Numbered from the stretch's first letter, positions 1-6,175 are shown. The stretch is DNA of 43,161 nucleotides from Oscillospiraceae bacterium (GCA_009782475.1 WRIZ01000021.1:1-43161); one strand, 5' to 3'. Made by a program: numbers and translations. The notes: a model not told the origin generated them from the letters alone.

Positions 1-114
1 TACGTTATTACTGGCACCGTTCTCTTGCCGATTTAATCGCCATCTCTTTTTTGACTGCCTCACCGCAGTCTTTATTGTCTTGCTCTTTTTATGGTGAGTG
101 ATTTTTAATTTGTT
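1..114. other. window edge, no gene recognised
   Basis: Nothing convincing is seen here. The minus strand has short open stretches that could be the tail of a further mobile-element gene cut by the window edge, but none has a clear start with a ribosome binding site. Confidence 0.4.
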
Positions 115-267
115 TCAAACTTCTGCCTCACTTTCTGTTTTCAGCTTTTTGAGGGTATCAGTTAAAACCCGTTTACCCTCTGCCGACAAAGCGGCTATCC
201 TCGCGACCAGTGCGTAATCTCCGGCGGTGTAAGGGCGCGACGGTTCGATGGCATTGGTGTTGTTCAT
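115..267 (-). CDS. small mobile-element protein, 50 aa
   Basis: Short open frame reading MNNTNAIEPSRPYTAGDY at its start and ending in KLKTESEAEV. The start is well supported: AAGGAGAG lies a few bases before the ATG. It is the third in a row of small minus-strand genes (371-644, 173-355, then this one), all facing away from the promoter at 797-825, so it is probably co-transcribed with them. The middle part (ARIAALSAEGKRVLTDTLKKL) looks like a short helical protein. Small proteins of this kind are common in clostridial conjugative elements; the function is not known to me. Confidence 0.6.
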   Translation of the reverse strand: MNNTNAIEPSRPYTAGDYALVARIAALSAEGKRVLTDTLKKLKTESEAEV

Positions 268-355
268 GGTATCTCTCCTTCAGTTTGGTTTGGCAGTCGC
301 AGCGTTCGCCGGGGTCAAGGTGCGCGCCGCAGTCGGAGCATACGCGGTATTGCAT
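173..355 (-). CDS. small Cys-rich (zinc-ribbon-like) element protein
   Basis: The start reads MQYRVCSDCGAHLDPGERCDC, with a CxxC...CxC arrangement typical of small zinc-binding proteins found in integrative conjugative elements. A GGAGG stands before the ATG, so the start at 355 is good. The last ~30 residues are Arg/His-rich and overlap the well-supported start of the 115-267 gene. Either the two genes really overlap by ~95 bases, or this frame once ended earlier and has been extended by a frameshift. The neighbour at 371-644 carries a clear frameshift, so decay is plausible here too. Function unknown. Confidence 0.55.
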   Translation of the reverse strand: MQYRVCSDCGAHLDPGERCDCQTKLKERYHEQHQCHRTVAPLHRRRLRTGREDSRFVGRG

Positions 356-370
356 GGTGATCCTCCTTTC

Positions 371-644
371 CTACGCCACTTGGAAGCGCGTTGCCGTCGT
401 GGGTTTGCTGTACAGGCCAAAGGTCGGCGTGGTCGGCCTTCAGCTTTGCGCTGTCAAGACGGATGCTCTCGTAGATGGTGTAGCGGATGGTGTACTCCCC
501 GGCGGTCAGTTCCTCGACCTTTTGGGCGTCCATTTCGGCGATCATCGCCATTTTGAGCGTGTCAGCCTGTTCCTGCAAGGCTTTGATTTCGGCTTGAATT
601 TCACGGTAGGCACGAACGGTTACGGTCATTTCGATGGCGGTCAT
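371..644 (-). pseudogene. frameshifted mobile-element coiled-coil protein
   Basis: The N-terminus (MTAIEMTVTVRAYREIQAEI, then a helical KALQEQADTLKMAMIAEMDA segment) is a good gene with AAGAGGT before its ATG. Near 417-423 the frame breaks. As read, the protein runs on as DLWPVQQTHDGNALPSG, which looks like random sequence. Dropping one base of the AAA run (419-421) gives DLGLYSKPTTATRFQVA followed by a stop at 371-373. That tail is what I would expect for this element family (KxDHADLY...TTxxRFxVA). The gene is therefore most likely a one-base frameshift, real or from a sequencing error. It is the first gene after the leader RNA at 667-785. Confidence 0.6.
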
Positions 645-666
645 GGCGATACCTCTTTTTGGTTTT

Positions 667-785
667 GAGAGAGGCGGTCAAGTCATCTTCCTGACTATTG
701 CTCACCGCTAAGGGCTGCTCACAGGGATATGGGCTTGACTGCCGCTTTCGCGGTGCGGTACTTTCGGTAACCGCTCGCCTCTCTC
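667..785 (-). ncRNA. candidate structured leader RNA
   Basis: On the minus strand this 119-nt stretch begins a few bases after the expected transcription start of the promoter at 797-825. It is closed by a perfect 10-bp stem (GAGAGAGGCG with CGCCTCTCTC). Inside are GCGGT...ACCGC, a CCGC-GAAA-GCGG hairpin with a GNRA tetraloop, a long-range GTCAAG...CTTGAC pairing, and a GTCA...TGAC hairpin. This gives a multi-branched fold ending about 20 bases before the start of the 371-644 gene. It is probably a cis-acting leader or regulatory RNA of the mobile element. I do not recognise a named motif. Confidence 0.55.
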
Positions 786-796
786 TTTCTGATTTT

Positions 797-825
797 ATTA
801 TAGCATACTGGTACCACTATGTAAA
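797..825 (-). promoter_or_regulatory. promoter TTTACA-17-TATAAT
   Basis: The minus strand reads TTTACA (820-825), a 17-base spacer, then TATAAT (797-802). It drives the leader RNA and the small genes at 115-644. The spacer contains the operator-like site at 806-819. Confidence 0.75.
806..819. promoter_or_regulatory. operator-like site, copy 1
   Basis: TACTGGTACCACTA, an imperfect palindrome in the spacer of the minus-strand promoter. A near-identical site (873-886) lies in the opposite promoter. Both are preceded by GCA. Confidence 0.55.
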
Positions 826-872
826 GTGGTAATGTTGCATAAAGTTTCGAGAGCATTTTTGTGTGTTATGCA

Positions 873-904
873 TACTGGAACCAGTATTGATTATGTGCTA
901 TACT
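873..904 (+). promoter_or_regulatory. operator copy 2 and promoter of RHH gene
   Basis: TACTGGAACCAGTA (873-886) is a perfect palindrome. It covers the place of the -35 box for an extended -10 element TGCTATACT (896-904). Transcription would run into the regulator gene at 926. Binding of a repressor here would block this promoter, and binding of copy 1 would block the divergent one. Confidence 0.55.
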
Positions 905-925
905 TTATCAGAGGGGGGTATCATA

Positions 926-1159
926 ATGGGGAAAACGTCAGCAACGGTAAAAGATAGATATAACTCAAAGGCCTATGACGATATTAGGCTCCGCGTCAAG
1001 AAAGGCGGAAAGGAACGCCTTAAAGCCGCCGCCACGGCCACGGGACAATCTACCAATGGTTTCATACGGGCAACGCTCAATAAGGCCGTACAGGACGCTA
1101 CAGGGGCTCCTATGGAACCGGACAACGAGGAGTATATACCGGACGGAAGCGATAAATGA
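926..1159 (+). CDS. ribbon-helix-helix (Arc-type) regulator
   Basis: 77-aa protein starting MGKTSATVKDRYNSKAYD. The segment YDDIRLRVKKGGKERLKAAA followed by TGQSTNGFIRATLNKAV fits the strand-helix-helix pattern of Arc/MetJ-type DNA-binding proteins. The start is at the ATG preceded by GAGGGGGGT; an upstream in-frame ATG at 863 lies inside the promoter and is not used. The gene faces away from the element genes at 115-644. The shared palindromes at 806-819 and 873-886 suggest that it represses itself and the divergent unit. The five 10-bp repeats just downstream (1188-1237) have a similar ATACCA core. Confidence 0.7.
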   Translation: MGKTSATVKDRYNSKAYDDIRLRVKKGGKERLKAAATATGQSTNGFIRATLNKAVQDATGAPMEPDNEEYIPDGSDK

Positions 1160-1187
1160 GCGGTGCTCCACATAGCGTGTTCCTACA

Positions 1188-1237
1188 GATACCAGCAGAT
1201 ACCAACGGATACCAACGGATACCAACGGATACCAAAA
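1188..1237. repeat. five 10-bp direct repeats (iteron-like)
   Basis: Five tandem copies of GATACCAACG with exact 10-base spacing; the first and last are slightly diverged. They end about 20 bases before the -35 box at 1256. The period equals roughly one helical turn, so a protein could line up along one DNA face. They may be an operator array for the upstream RHH protein or remnant replication iterons. Confidence 0.75.
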
Positions 1238-1255
1238 AATATTGTAGGGTACTGC

Positions 1256-1283
1256 TTGACATACTTAGTGTGTATGGTATAAT
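1256..1283 (+). promoter_or_regulatory. promoter TTGACA-16-TATAAT of type III antitoxin RNA
   Basis: TTGACA (1256-1261), 16 bases, then TATAAT (1278-1283) preceded by TGG (extended -10). It is one of the strongest promoters in the window, as expected for an abundant antitoxin RNA. Confidence 0.8.
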
Positions 1284-1289
1284 AAAGGA

Positions 1290-1453
1290 GCCTAAGGGCA
1301 TACCCTAGTAATGGGCGTAACTGCCCGCCATTTGCCGCGTGTCGCCAGCGGGGTATAAGAGTGTGACTTGCTAATATTCGCCGCGTGCCTGCGGGCGGGG
1401 TATAAGTCGCAGGCTTGAAACAAAGGATTGCCCCTCATCCGAGGGGCTTTTCT
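1290..1453 (+). ncRNA. type III antitoxin RNA (CptI-like), two 46-47-nt repeats
   Basis: The transcript from the promoter at 1256-1283 to the terminator at 1430-1453 carries no credible ORF. It contains two imperfect tandem repeats with a 46-47-nt period. Both have GCCGCGTG (1334 and 1380), GCGGGGTATAAG (1348 and 1395) and CTTG (1367 and 1414). In the second copy GCCTGCG and CGCAGGC form a perfect 7-bp stem; the first copy keeps only part of this pairing. In type III systems such repeats are cut by the toxin into small RNAs that fold as pseudoknots and hold the toxin inactive. The two copies and ~45-nt length resemble the CptIN subgroup from gut clostridia. RNA function is inferred from position and architecture. 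Confidence 0.75.
1430..1453 (+). terminator. terminator between antitoxin RNA and toxin gene
   Basis: GCCCCTC-ATCC-GAGGGGC followed by TTTTCTCTT. In type III toxin-antitoxin loci a leaky terminator at this spot sets the high RNA-to-toxin ratio. Confidence 0.8.
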
Positions 1454-1472
1454 CTTCAAACGAGGAAAGAAC

Positions 1473-1931
1473 ATGATCGAAAACGGCCTGTACAAAATTA
1501 AAGACAAATATTATACCGATTTCCCCCATGAGAAGCATATCCACAACAAAGGCGGAAGACCGTTTTATTATACGATAAAAGACAGCCTCGGTATTTATTG
1601 GCTTATTCCTTTAAGCAGTCAGACGGACACATACAGACGAAAAATTGAAATTGTAGAAAGCAAGCGGGGTAAAGGTAACTGTTTGACATACCATATTGGA
1701 TTGATCGCCGGAGAAGAGCGGGCTTTTAGAATCTGTAATATGATCCCCATAACGGATGAATATATAGCAGGAGAGTTTGTCTTTGGCGGTTCCCATTATA
1801 TTGTTAAGGATAAAAACCTCATTAAAGAAATCAGTGAAAAGTCAAGAAATTACATAAAGCAGCTTGAACTTGGCCGGATGTTTTCACAAATTGACGCATT
1901 GAGGATCCGTGAAAAGCTGATCAAAAAGTGA
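1473..1931 (+). CDS. type III toxin, ToxN/AbiQ/CptN-like endoribonuclease
   Basis: 152-aa protein beginning MIENGLYKIKDKYYTDF, start set by GAGGAAAG. The pattern GRPFYYTIKDSLGIYWLIPL, then SSQTDTYRRKIEIVESK, then AFRICNMIPITDEYI, fits the ToxN/AbiQ/CptN/TenpN family. These RNases adopt a kinase-like or MazF-like fold, cut cellular mRNA and their own repeat RNA, and are held inactive by that RNA. Typical members are 150-190 aa, so this one looks full length. The gene lies directly behind a strong promoter, two tandem RNA repeats and a terminator, the diagnostic order of a type III module. Many such systems abort phage infection or stabilise mobile elements. The locus lies inside a decayed element at a tRNA gene, consistent with either role. 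Family call by eye, not by search. Confidence 0.8.
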   Translation: MIENGLYKIKDKYYTDFPHEKHIHNKGGRPFYYTIKDSLGIYWLIPLSSQTDTYRRKIEIVESKRGKGNCLTYHIGLIAGEERAFRICNMIPITDEYIAGEFVFGGSHYIVKDKNLIKEISEKSRNYIKQLELGRMFSQIDALRIREKLIKK

Positions 1932-1984
1932 TGCGGATAAAATTTAGAATTGGCACCGCAACAATGCCCCTCGCGGGTCGGGAA

Positions 1985-2012
1985 GGCCGGGTATAAACCC
2001 GGCCGTTTCCCA
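1985..2012 (+). terminator. terminator after type III toxin
   Basis: GGCCGGGT-ATAA-ACCCGGCC (8-bp arms) followed by GTTTCCCATTTT, 54 bases after the toxin stop. Confidence 0.65.
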
Positions 2013-2131
2013 TTTTATCGGGCAATAACAGGCGAGCGGGTCGCCGTAATGGTAGCCCGCTTGCGAATGTATGTATCGTTACAACTGCTGTAAAAGAGCG
2101 TCGATAAGGTCAAGCGGGGCGCGTTCTCGCA

Positions 2132-2344
2132 ATGCAAGTACCATTTCACGGCCTCCGGCACACATCGGCAACGCTGCTCATAACGGAGGGCGTAGATGTA
2201 AAGACAGCCAGCGCGCGGCTCGGTCACTCTCAGGCCAGCACCTTCACCGATATATACACCCACTTCCTCAAAAACACAGACCGCAGAGCCGCCGATAAAC
2301 TGGAAGCCATCATAGAAAAGAATATGAGAAAAGGACGTGCCTGA
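2132..2344 (+). pseudogene. tyrosine integrase, C-terminal remnant
   Basis: 70 residues matching only the C-terminal catalytic part of a phage/ICE integrase: PFHGLRHTSATLL carries the HxxR motif, LGHSQ the second His block, and DIYTHFL the catalytic Tyr. The N-terminal ~300 residues are absent. A stop codon lies in frame at 2105 and upstream DNA shows no integrase frame, so this is a deletion remnant. It points toward the tRNA-Arg gene 150 bases away, the usual place of an integrase at the attachment site. The intact segment of 1-2344 is therefore read as the tRNA-proximal end of an element that can no longer move by itself. Confidence 0.8.
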
Positions 2345-2454
2345 TCGGGCGCGTCCTCTTGGTATTCTGTGGTCGTTTCTCGTAAGTTTTTGCGGCAGTA
2401 GTAACCAAACAGTAACCATTTGACTTTTTATGTGGTTTTACTCGGCAAACAACA
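2345..2454. other. intergenic, element end
   Basis: No gene seen. It lies between the integrase stump and the tRNA terminator and presumably holds the element's inner end. Confidence 0.3.
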
Positions 2455-2485
2455 AAACGCTCTAACCATTACAGTTAAAGCGTTT
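2455..2485 (-). terminator. terminator after tRNA-Arg
   Basis: AAACGCT...AGCGTTT with an inner TAAC...GTTA pairing. On the minus strand it is followed by TTGTTGTTT, just after the tRNA 3' end. Confidence 0.7.
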
Positions 2486-2490
2486 CAGTG

Positions 2491-2567
2491 TGGCGCACCC
2501 GACAGGGCTCGAACCTGTGACCTCTAGAGTCGGAGTCTAGCACTCTATCCATCTGAGCTACGGGCGC
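2491..2567 (-). tRNA. tRNA-Arg(CCG)
   Basis: Minus-strand cloverleaf. The acceptor stem GCGCCCG pairs with CGGGTGC (one G-U). The D-arm contains AGCTCAGATGG and the T-loop GGTTCGAGCC. The anticodon loop is CTCCGAC between CTAGA and TCTAG, giving anticodon CCG, which reads CGG arginine codons. CCA is encoded at the 3' end. It lies only 14 bases downstream of the HD-GYP gene on the same strand, and an integrase remnant is on its 3' side, so it is the likely insertion target of the mobile element. Confidence 0.93.
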
Positions 2568-2581
2568 AAAAGAGCTATAGG

Positions 2582-3685
2582 TTATATATAGAGCCCCTCA
2601 TACACCTCAAAACTGTGATCGTCTTTGTGCATCAGCGCGATGTCTCTGAAACTGTCCATGACGTCCAGCGACAGCTCTACGAGGGTGGGGTCAAAATGCG
2701 TACCTGCGTCTTTCAGGATGATGTTCATGGAAACCTCATGGGTAAACGGCTTTTTATACGGGCGTTCGGAAATCAGTGCGTCATAGACGTCGGCAAGAGC
2801 CATGATCCGCGCCGAGAGCGGGATATTTTCCCCTTTGATGCCCGCCGGGTAGCCGCTTCCGTTCCATTTTTCATGATGGCCTATAATGATCTCACGGGCT
2901 ACCATAAGGAAATAGGATGTTTCCTTTAGTTCGTCGATGGCGGAATCTAAAATGAAGGCTCCGTATACGGCGTGCTTTTTGATGACCTCAAATTCCTCCA
3001 CCGTCAGTTTGGCCGGTTTGAAGAGGATGCTGTCGGGGATCGCCACTTTACCGATGTCATGAAGTTTGGCTGATTTGACGACGGAATCGGCATATTTCGG
3101 ATCGATCAAGTAGTTGGGATGCCGCTTTTTCATCAGATTCTCAATCAATACTTTTGCGTAGATGGTGGTTCGTTTGATATGCGCCCCCGTTTCGTTGTCG
3201 CGGAACGAGGTCATGTTGGCCAGCATGGAGAGGATAGAATCCTGCATTTGCTCCAGCTGCTCGGTTCGCACGGCAACAAGCCCTTCCAAGTTCTTGCGGT
3301 GGTTTTCCAGCTCGGTATGCAGCCGGACGCGCGCCCTCACAACACCGGCTGAGATGGGTTTGCGGATATAGTCCACCGCGCCCAAATTGAAGGCTTGCTC
3401 CTCACCGTCCCGTTCATCATGCCCGGTTAGGATCAAAATTGGGATTTCCTGCCATTCCGGGTTCTTCTTGATCGCGCGGATGACTTCAAACCCGTTCATC
3501 CCGGGCATTTCAATATCAAGCAGCACAAGCTCGGGCGTACTTTTCTCCATAAAAGCAAGGGCACGCTCCCCGGACGGTGAAAGGCGCACGTTGAAATCAT
3601 CCTGCAAAATCTCTTTGAGGAAGCTGAGGTTGGTTGCCTCGTCATCCACCACGATCACGGTTGGTTTTCCGCCGTCATGAATCAT
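2582..3685 (-). CDS. response regulator with HD-GYP c-di-GMP phosphodiesterase domain
   Basis: 367 aa. The N-terminal receiver domain (about 8-125) has the acidic pair DD at 14-15 and the phosphoacceptor Asp57 in LVLLDIEMPGMNG. A short helix links it to an HD-GYP domain (about 150-350) with KLHDIGKVAIPD, then GHHEKWNGSGYP. This is the RpfG type of architecture: phosphorylation of the receiver controls hydrolysis of c-di-GMP to GMP. All HD and GYP residues are present, so the enzyme looks active. Its start overlaps the stop of the REC-Hpt gene upstream by one base (TAATG), so the two are translationally coupled and likely act in one phosphorelay. Confidence 0.92.
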   Translation of the reverse strand: MIHDGGKPTVIVVDDEATNLSFLKEILQDDFNVRLSPSGERALAFMEKSTPELVLLDIEMPGMNGFEVIRAIKKNPEWQEIPILILTGHDERDGEEQAFNLGAVDYIRKPISAGVVRARVRLHTELENHRKNLEGLVAVRTEQLEQMQDSILSMLANMTSFRDNETGAHIKRTTIYAKVLIENLMKKRHPNYLIDPKYADSVVKSAKLHDIGKVAIPDSILFKPAKLTVEEFEVIKKHAVYGAFILDSAIDELKETSYFLMVAREIIIGHHEKWNGSGYPAGIKGENIPLSARIMALADVYDALISERPYKKPFTHEVSMNIILKDAGTHFDPTLVELSLDVMDSFRDIALMHKDDHSFEVYEGLYI

Positions 3686-4740
3686 TAGGATGCTCCTTTC
3701 AATAGCCGTTTGATCAATTCGGCCGCCCCGTCATAGTTATAGGCACTGATGGCCGACTGCAAAGAAACGATCCCGGAGGTAAGCGGCTCGCCGAAATGGA
3801 TGCCCAGCACCGGAGCCAAGGTTGCCAGCGCATCGTCATGCGCTAAATCATCTACGTACGTCATGACTTGCGCCAATAATTCCTTCAAACGCGCATGGTC
3901 TTGCTCTGTCGCTTCGCGCAGCTCAAGTGCCTCTTCAGGATATAATATGCGAAGTTTATCGCAAAGAGCCATATAACGGACATAAAACCCTAAAAAGACC
4001 GCCTCCACGAGCGAATGCTTTCCGTCTCTCACCGCCGATTCAATGACGCGGGCTTCCTCGCTCAGAGCCGTTGCGCCAATGTTGGCCAGCGCGCTTTTTT
4101 GCCCGTGGACGGCAATGAGGAACTCTTTCCAGTTCCAAGAAGAAAGCATATTGTTCAATGCTTCGATTTTACCGGGGCCGGTGTGCGCAAACAGCTTTAG
4201 CACCGACAGATACGCCTTTTCGCTCCCACCCAGCTTGCTGACCGACCTTTGCACGTCAAGGCCGGTTTCCTGCGCTATATTAGGCAGTGTAAGGGGTTCC
4301 CCCTTTGCCGCACCGTCTTCTTCATATAAACCTTCGCCTGTCCTCGCGTTCGCTGCGGCTCCCTTGTGCGGCCGTTTCTTCGGGATCAGACGCATCATCA
4401 GGTCAGACAAAAGAGAGACATCCAGCGGTTTCTGCAAAAAACCGGCGAATCCGTTTGCCATATAGAGATCTCTTGCGCTTGGCTCTTCATTCGCGGTCAT
4501 GGCGACTATGGGCGTATCTGAAAAGGAGGATATGATTTTCGCCGCTTCGATACCGTCCATTTCAGGCATGAGGTGATCCATCAGGATGATGTCATACCGC
4601 CGCAGTTTGCACATTTCCGCCGCTGTAGCCCCGCTCCCGGCAAGGTCGGCTTCAATGGACTGCGAGCGCAGCAGTTCCTGCGCTACGATCAGATTGATCT
4701 CGCTGTCGTCAACGACCAGCGCGTGGATACCGTGCTGCAT
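3685..4740 (-). CDS. REC-Hpt phosphorelay protein
   Basis: 351 aa from the start chosen here. The receiver domain (1-120) has DD at 11-12, Asp55 in IILMDHLMPEMDG, and a late KP pair. A linker rich in Ala/Gly/Glu follows. The second half contains VHGQKSALANIGA, which matches the histidine phosphotransfer motif HxxKxxxxxxG. There is no kinase ATPase domain, so this protein relays phosphate rather than making it. The ATG at 4776 would sit only ~6 bases after the predicted transcription start; the ATG at 4740 has GGAAAGGGTGAGG before it and is preferred. It is the first gene of a two-gene operon with the HD-GYP regulator. Confidence 0.82.
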   Translation of the reverse strand: MQHGIHALVVDDSEINLIVAQELLRSQSIEADLAGSGATAAEMCKLRRYDIILMDHLMPEMDGIEAAKIISSFSDTPIVAMTANEEPSARDLYMANGFAGFLQKPLDVSLLSDLMMRLIPKKRPHKGAAANARTGEGLYEEDGAAKGEPLTLPNIAQETGLDVQRSVSKLGGSEKAYLSVLKLFAHTGPGKIEALNNMLSSWNWKEFLIAVHGQKSALANIGATALSEEARVIESAVRDGKHSLVEAVFLGFYVRYMALCDKLRILYPEEALELREATEQDHARLKELLAQVMTYVDDLAHDDALATLAPVLGIHFGEPLTSGIVSLQSAISAYNYDGAAELIKRLLKGAS

Positions 4741-4788
4741 GCCCTCACCCTTTCCGACTGTTTTCAATGATCCCATGTTTACGGAATC

Positions 4789-4817
4789 AGTATATTACAA
4801 ACCCAATCAAAACGCAA
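4789..4817 (-). promoter_or_regulatory. promoter TTGCGT-17-TATACT
   Basis: Minus strand, TTGCGT (4812-4817), 17 bases, TATACT (4789-4794). It drives the REC-Hpt/HD-GYP operon. Confidence 0.65.
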
Positions 4818-4833
4818 GGGGGAAATCCGCAAA

Positions 4834-4867
4834 AACCCCGGCTATGTTTATCCGCATAGCCGGGGTT
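4834..4867 (-). terminator. terminator of the minus-strand gene set
   Basis: AACCCCGGCTATG/CATAGCCGGGGTT, 13-bp arms. On the minus strand it is followed by TTTTTGCGG. It ends transcription coming from the GNAT gene. Confidence 0.85.
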
Positions 4868-4894
4868 GCGCATCTCTATAAACAGTCTATAGGT

Positions 4895-5656
4895 TTACCC
4901 ATGTTCTTTCTCTTCTTCCAAGCACAACTCCAAATCTATCGTTCGGCAAATATCCTTATACCCTATGCGGCGATATGCGTTAACAGCACACGGACGGCCA
5001 TGAAGCACGCCGGTGGTTTTCCCGTGCCGCATACCTTCGCGTTCGGCCGCTTGGATCAAATAACCCGCAATGCCGCGTTTGCGGTTTCCGGGCAATGTGC
5101 CGACCCATGATATATTGACATAATCATCCCCGTGCTGTGACATACAGGCTCCGGCCGGAAGGCCGTCAAACTCCGCCAGATAGAAGAATTGCCCTTCGTT
5201 TTCCATCATTTCGGCATAATGCGCGAAGGAGAATAAACTGTATTCAAACGCGGCATTTATAATGGCTCCCGCCGTTTTCAGCTGGGACACCTCACGGACG
5301 CGGAAAATATTCAGCCGTTTATCCGCTTTAGGGAGCGGCGTATCCATCAGCTCATGCGCCATGCCCGTTGTTCCTAAACCGGTTTTGAACAACCCCGTTG
5401 CCAGGAAAGGCACTGATGGGTCAGCCTCGAGGTCATCCGTAAGAAGAATCAGGTTTTTCGGGATTTCCCCATCTTTCATGCGCCGGACGATCCCTTCCGC
5501 GTCGGATGTTTGGGCGTAATAAGTATAGAATATATCGCCTGTCATCCACCGAAGGCCATCCTCTTTGCGGTTTTCGTTGCCGCGCAGATTCCCAAGCATA
5601 TCCCAATAAAGAAAATGCCCGCGCGTGATTGCGTCCGCGTACTGTTTATTTGTCAT
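4895..5656 (-). CDS. GNAT family N-acetyltransferase
   Basis: 253 aa from the ATG that overlaps the upstream stop as ATGA; the longer reading to 5680 lies inside the preceding gene. The N-terminal half is unassigned. The C-terminal half is a GNAT domain: a beta-strand ISWVGTLPGNRKRGIAGYLI containing the acetyl-CoA pyrophosphate-binding loop (RKRGIAG), then a helix, then AVNAYRRIGYKDI near the end. Acetyl transfer from acetyl-CoA to an unknown amine is expected. It is the last gene before the terminator at 4834-4867. Confidence 0.8.
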   Translation of the reverse strand: MTNKQYADAITRGHFLYWDMLGNLRGNENRKEDGLRWMTGDIFYTYYAQTSDAEGIVRRMKDGEIPKNLILLTDDLEADPSVPFLATGLFKTGLGTTGMAHELMDTPLPKADKRLNIFRVREVSQLKTAGAIINAAFEYSLFSFAHYAEMMENEGQFFYLAEFDGLPAGACMSQHGDDYVNISWVGTLPGNRKRGIAGYLIQAAEREGMRHGKTTGVLHGRPCAVNAYRRIGYKDICRTIDLELCLEEEKEHG

Positions 5657-6102
5657 AGTATTTTCACCGCAATGACGCATTCATCGTCGCCCGCCAAGAC
5701 CGTTTTGAAAGGATACAGCTCAATCGCCTCCCCGAAAATAGGCTCGAACATCGGCCGGTAATATTCCGCCCCGCACCGGCAAGCCTCCTTCGGCAAACGC
5801 TCTTTCAAATGATGATAGAATTTACAATGGCAGGCCTGCCCGATAAGGCTGTCGTTTTCCGGGCATCCGCCGCCCGACTCGCAGGCAAACGGCTTTGCGA
5901 TGAAAATGGTATTCTGCTCTTCGTCAAACCAAATCCTCTTGCCTTTGATCCGCGATTTTTCCAACGCCAGCACAAAAGAAGCCGTATCCTTTGACTTGCT
6001 GTGGATTTCTGCTGTTGCATCGATCACGCTCTTTTCAATTCGGCAAGGGCATTTTTTATGTACCGTATAAGGATGGGTTTCGGTCGCTTTAACATCTGTC
6101 AT
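5653..6102 (-). CDS. Cys-rich protein of unknown function
   Basis: 149 aa from the ATG spaced ten bases from AGGAG; an earlier ATG is too close to the ribosome site. Cysteines come in clusters: KKCPCRIEK near the start, CESGGGCPEND, then CHCKFYHH and CRCGAEYY, which suggests a metal or Fe-S site. The end (EPIFGEAIELYPFKTVLAGD, DECVIAVKI) resembles small clostridial proteins in which a Cys-rich half is joined to a ligand-binding-like tail; I think of the DUF6144 group but cannot confirm it. It overlaps the GNAT gene by four bases, so the two are coupled. Confidence 0.65.
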   Translation of the reverse strand: MTDVKATETHPYTVHKKCPCRIEKSVIDATAEIHSKSKDTASFVLALEKSRIKGKRIWFDEEQNTIFIAKPFACESGGGCPENDSLIGQACHCKFYHHLKERLPKEACRCGAEYYRPMFEPIFGEAIELYPFKTVLAGDDECVIAVKIL

Positions 6103-6147
6103 TGTGTTCATTCTCCTATTTGATTCTTTTTGATCATCATACAGCAA

Positions 6148-6175
6148 TTAACCTGACAGCTGTGTGTCAGGTTAA
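6148..6175. promoter_or_regulatory. perfect 11-bp palindrome, operator candidate
   Basis: TTAACCTGACA-GCTGTG-TGTCAGGTTAA. It stands 46 bases upstream of the Cys-rich gene, in the only real gap of the minus-strand set. A TATGAT lies just downstream on the minus strand. No T-run follows, so a repressor or MerR-type activator site is more likely than a terminator. Confidence 0.5.

Noticed and set aside
1188-1237. Iterons as a plasmid replication origin
   Set aside because: No replication initiator gene nearby, and the array stands directly before a strong promoter; an operator role fits better.
965-1301. Several minus-strand frames around the 10-bp repeats
   Set aside because: They consist of repeat-derived peptides (VSVGIRW) and have no ribosome sites.
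1188-1453. CRISPR array
   Set aside because: The 10-bp repeats have no spacers, and the 46-47-nt units are two directly adjoining diverged repeats; no cas genes are present.
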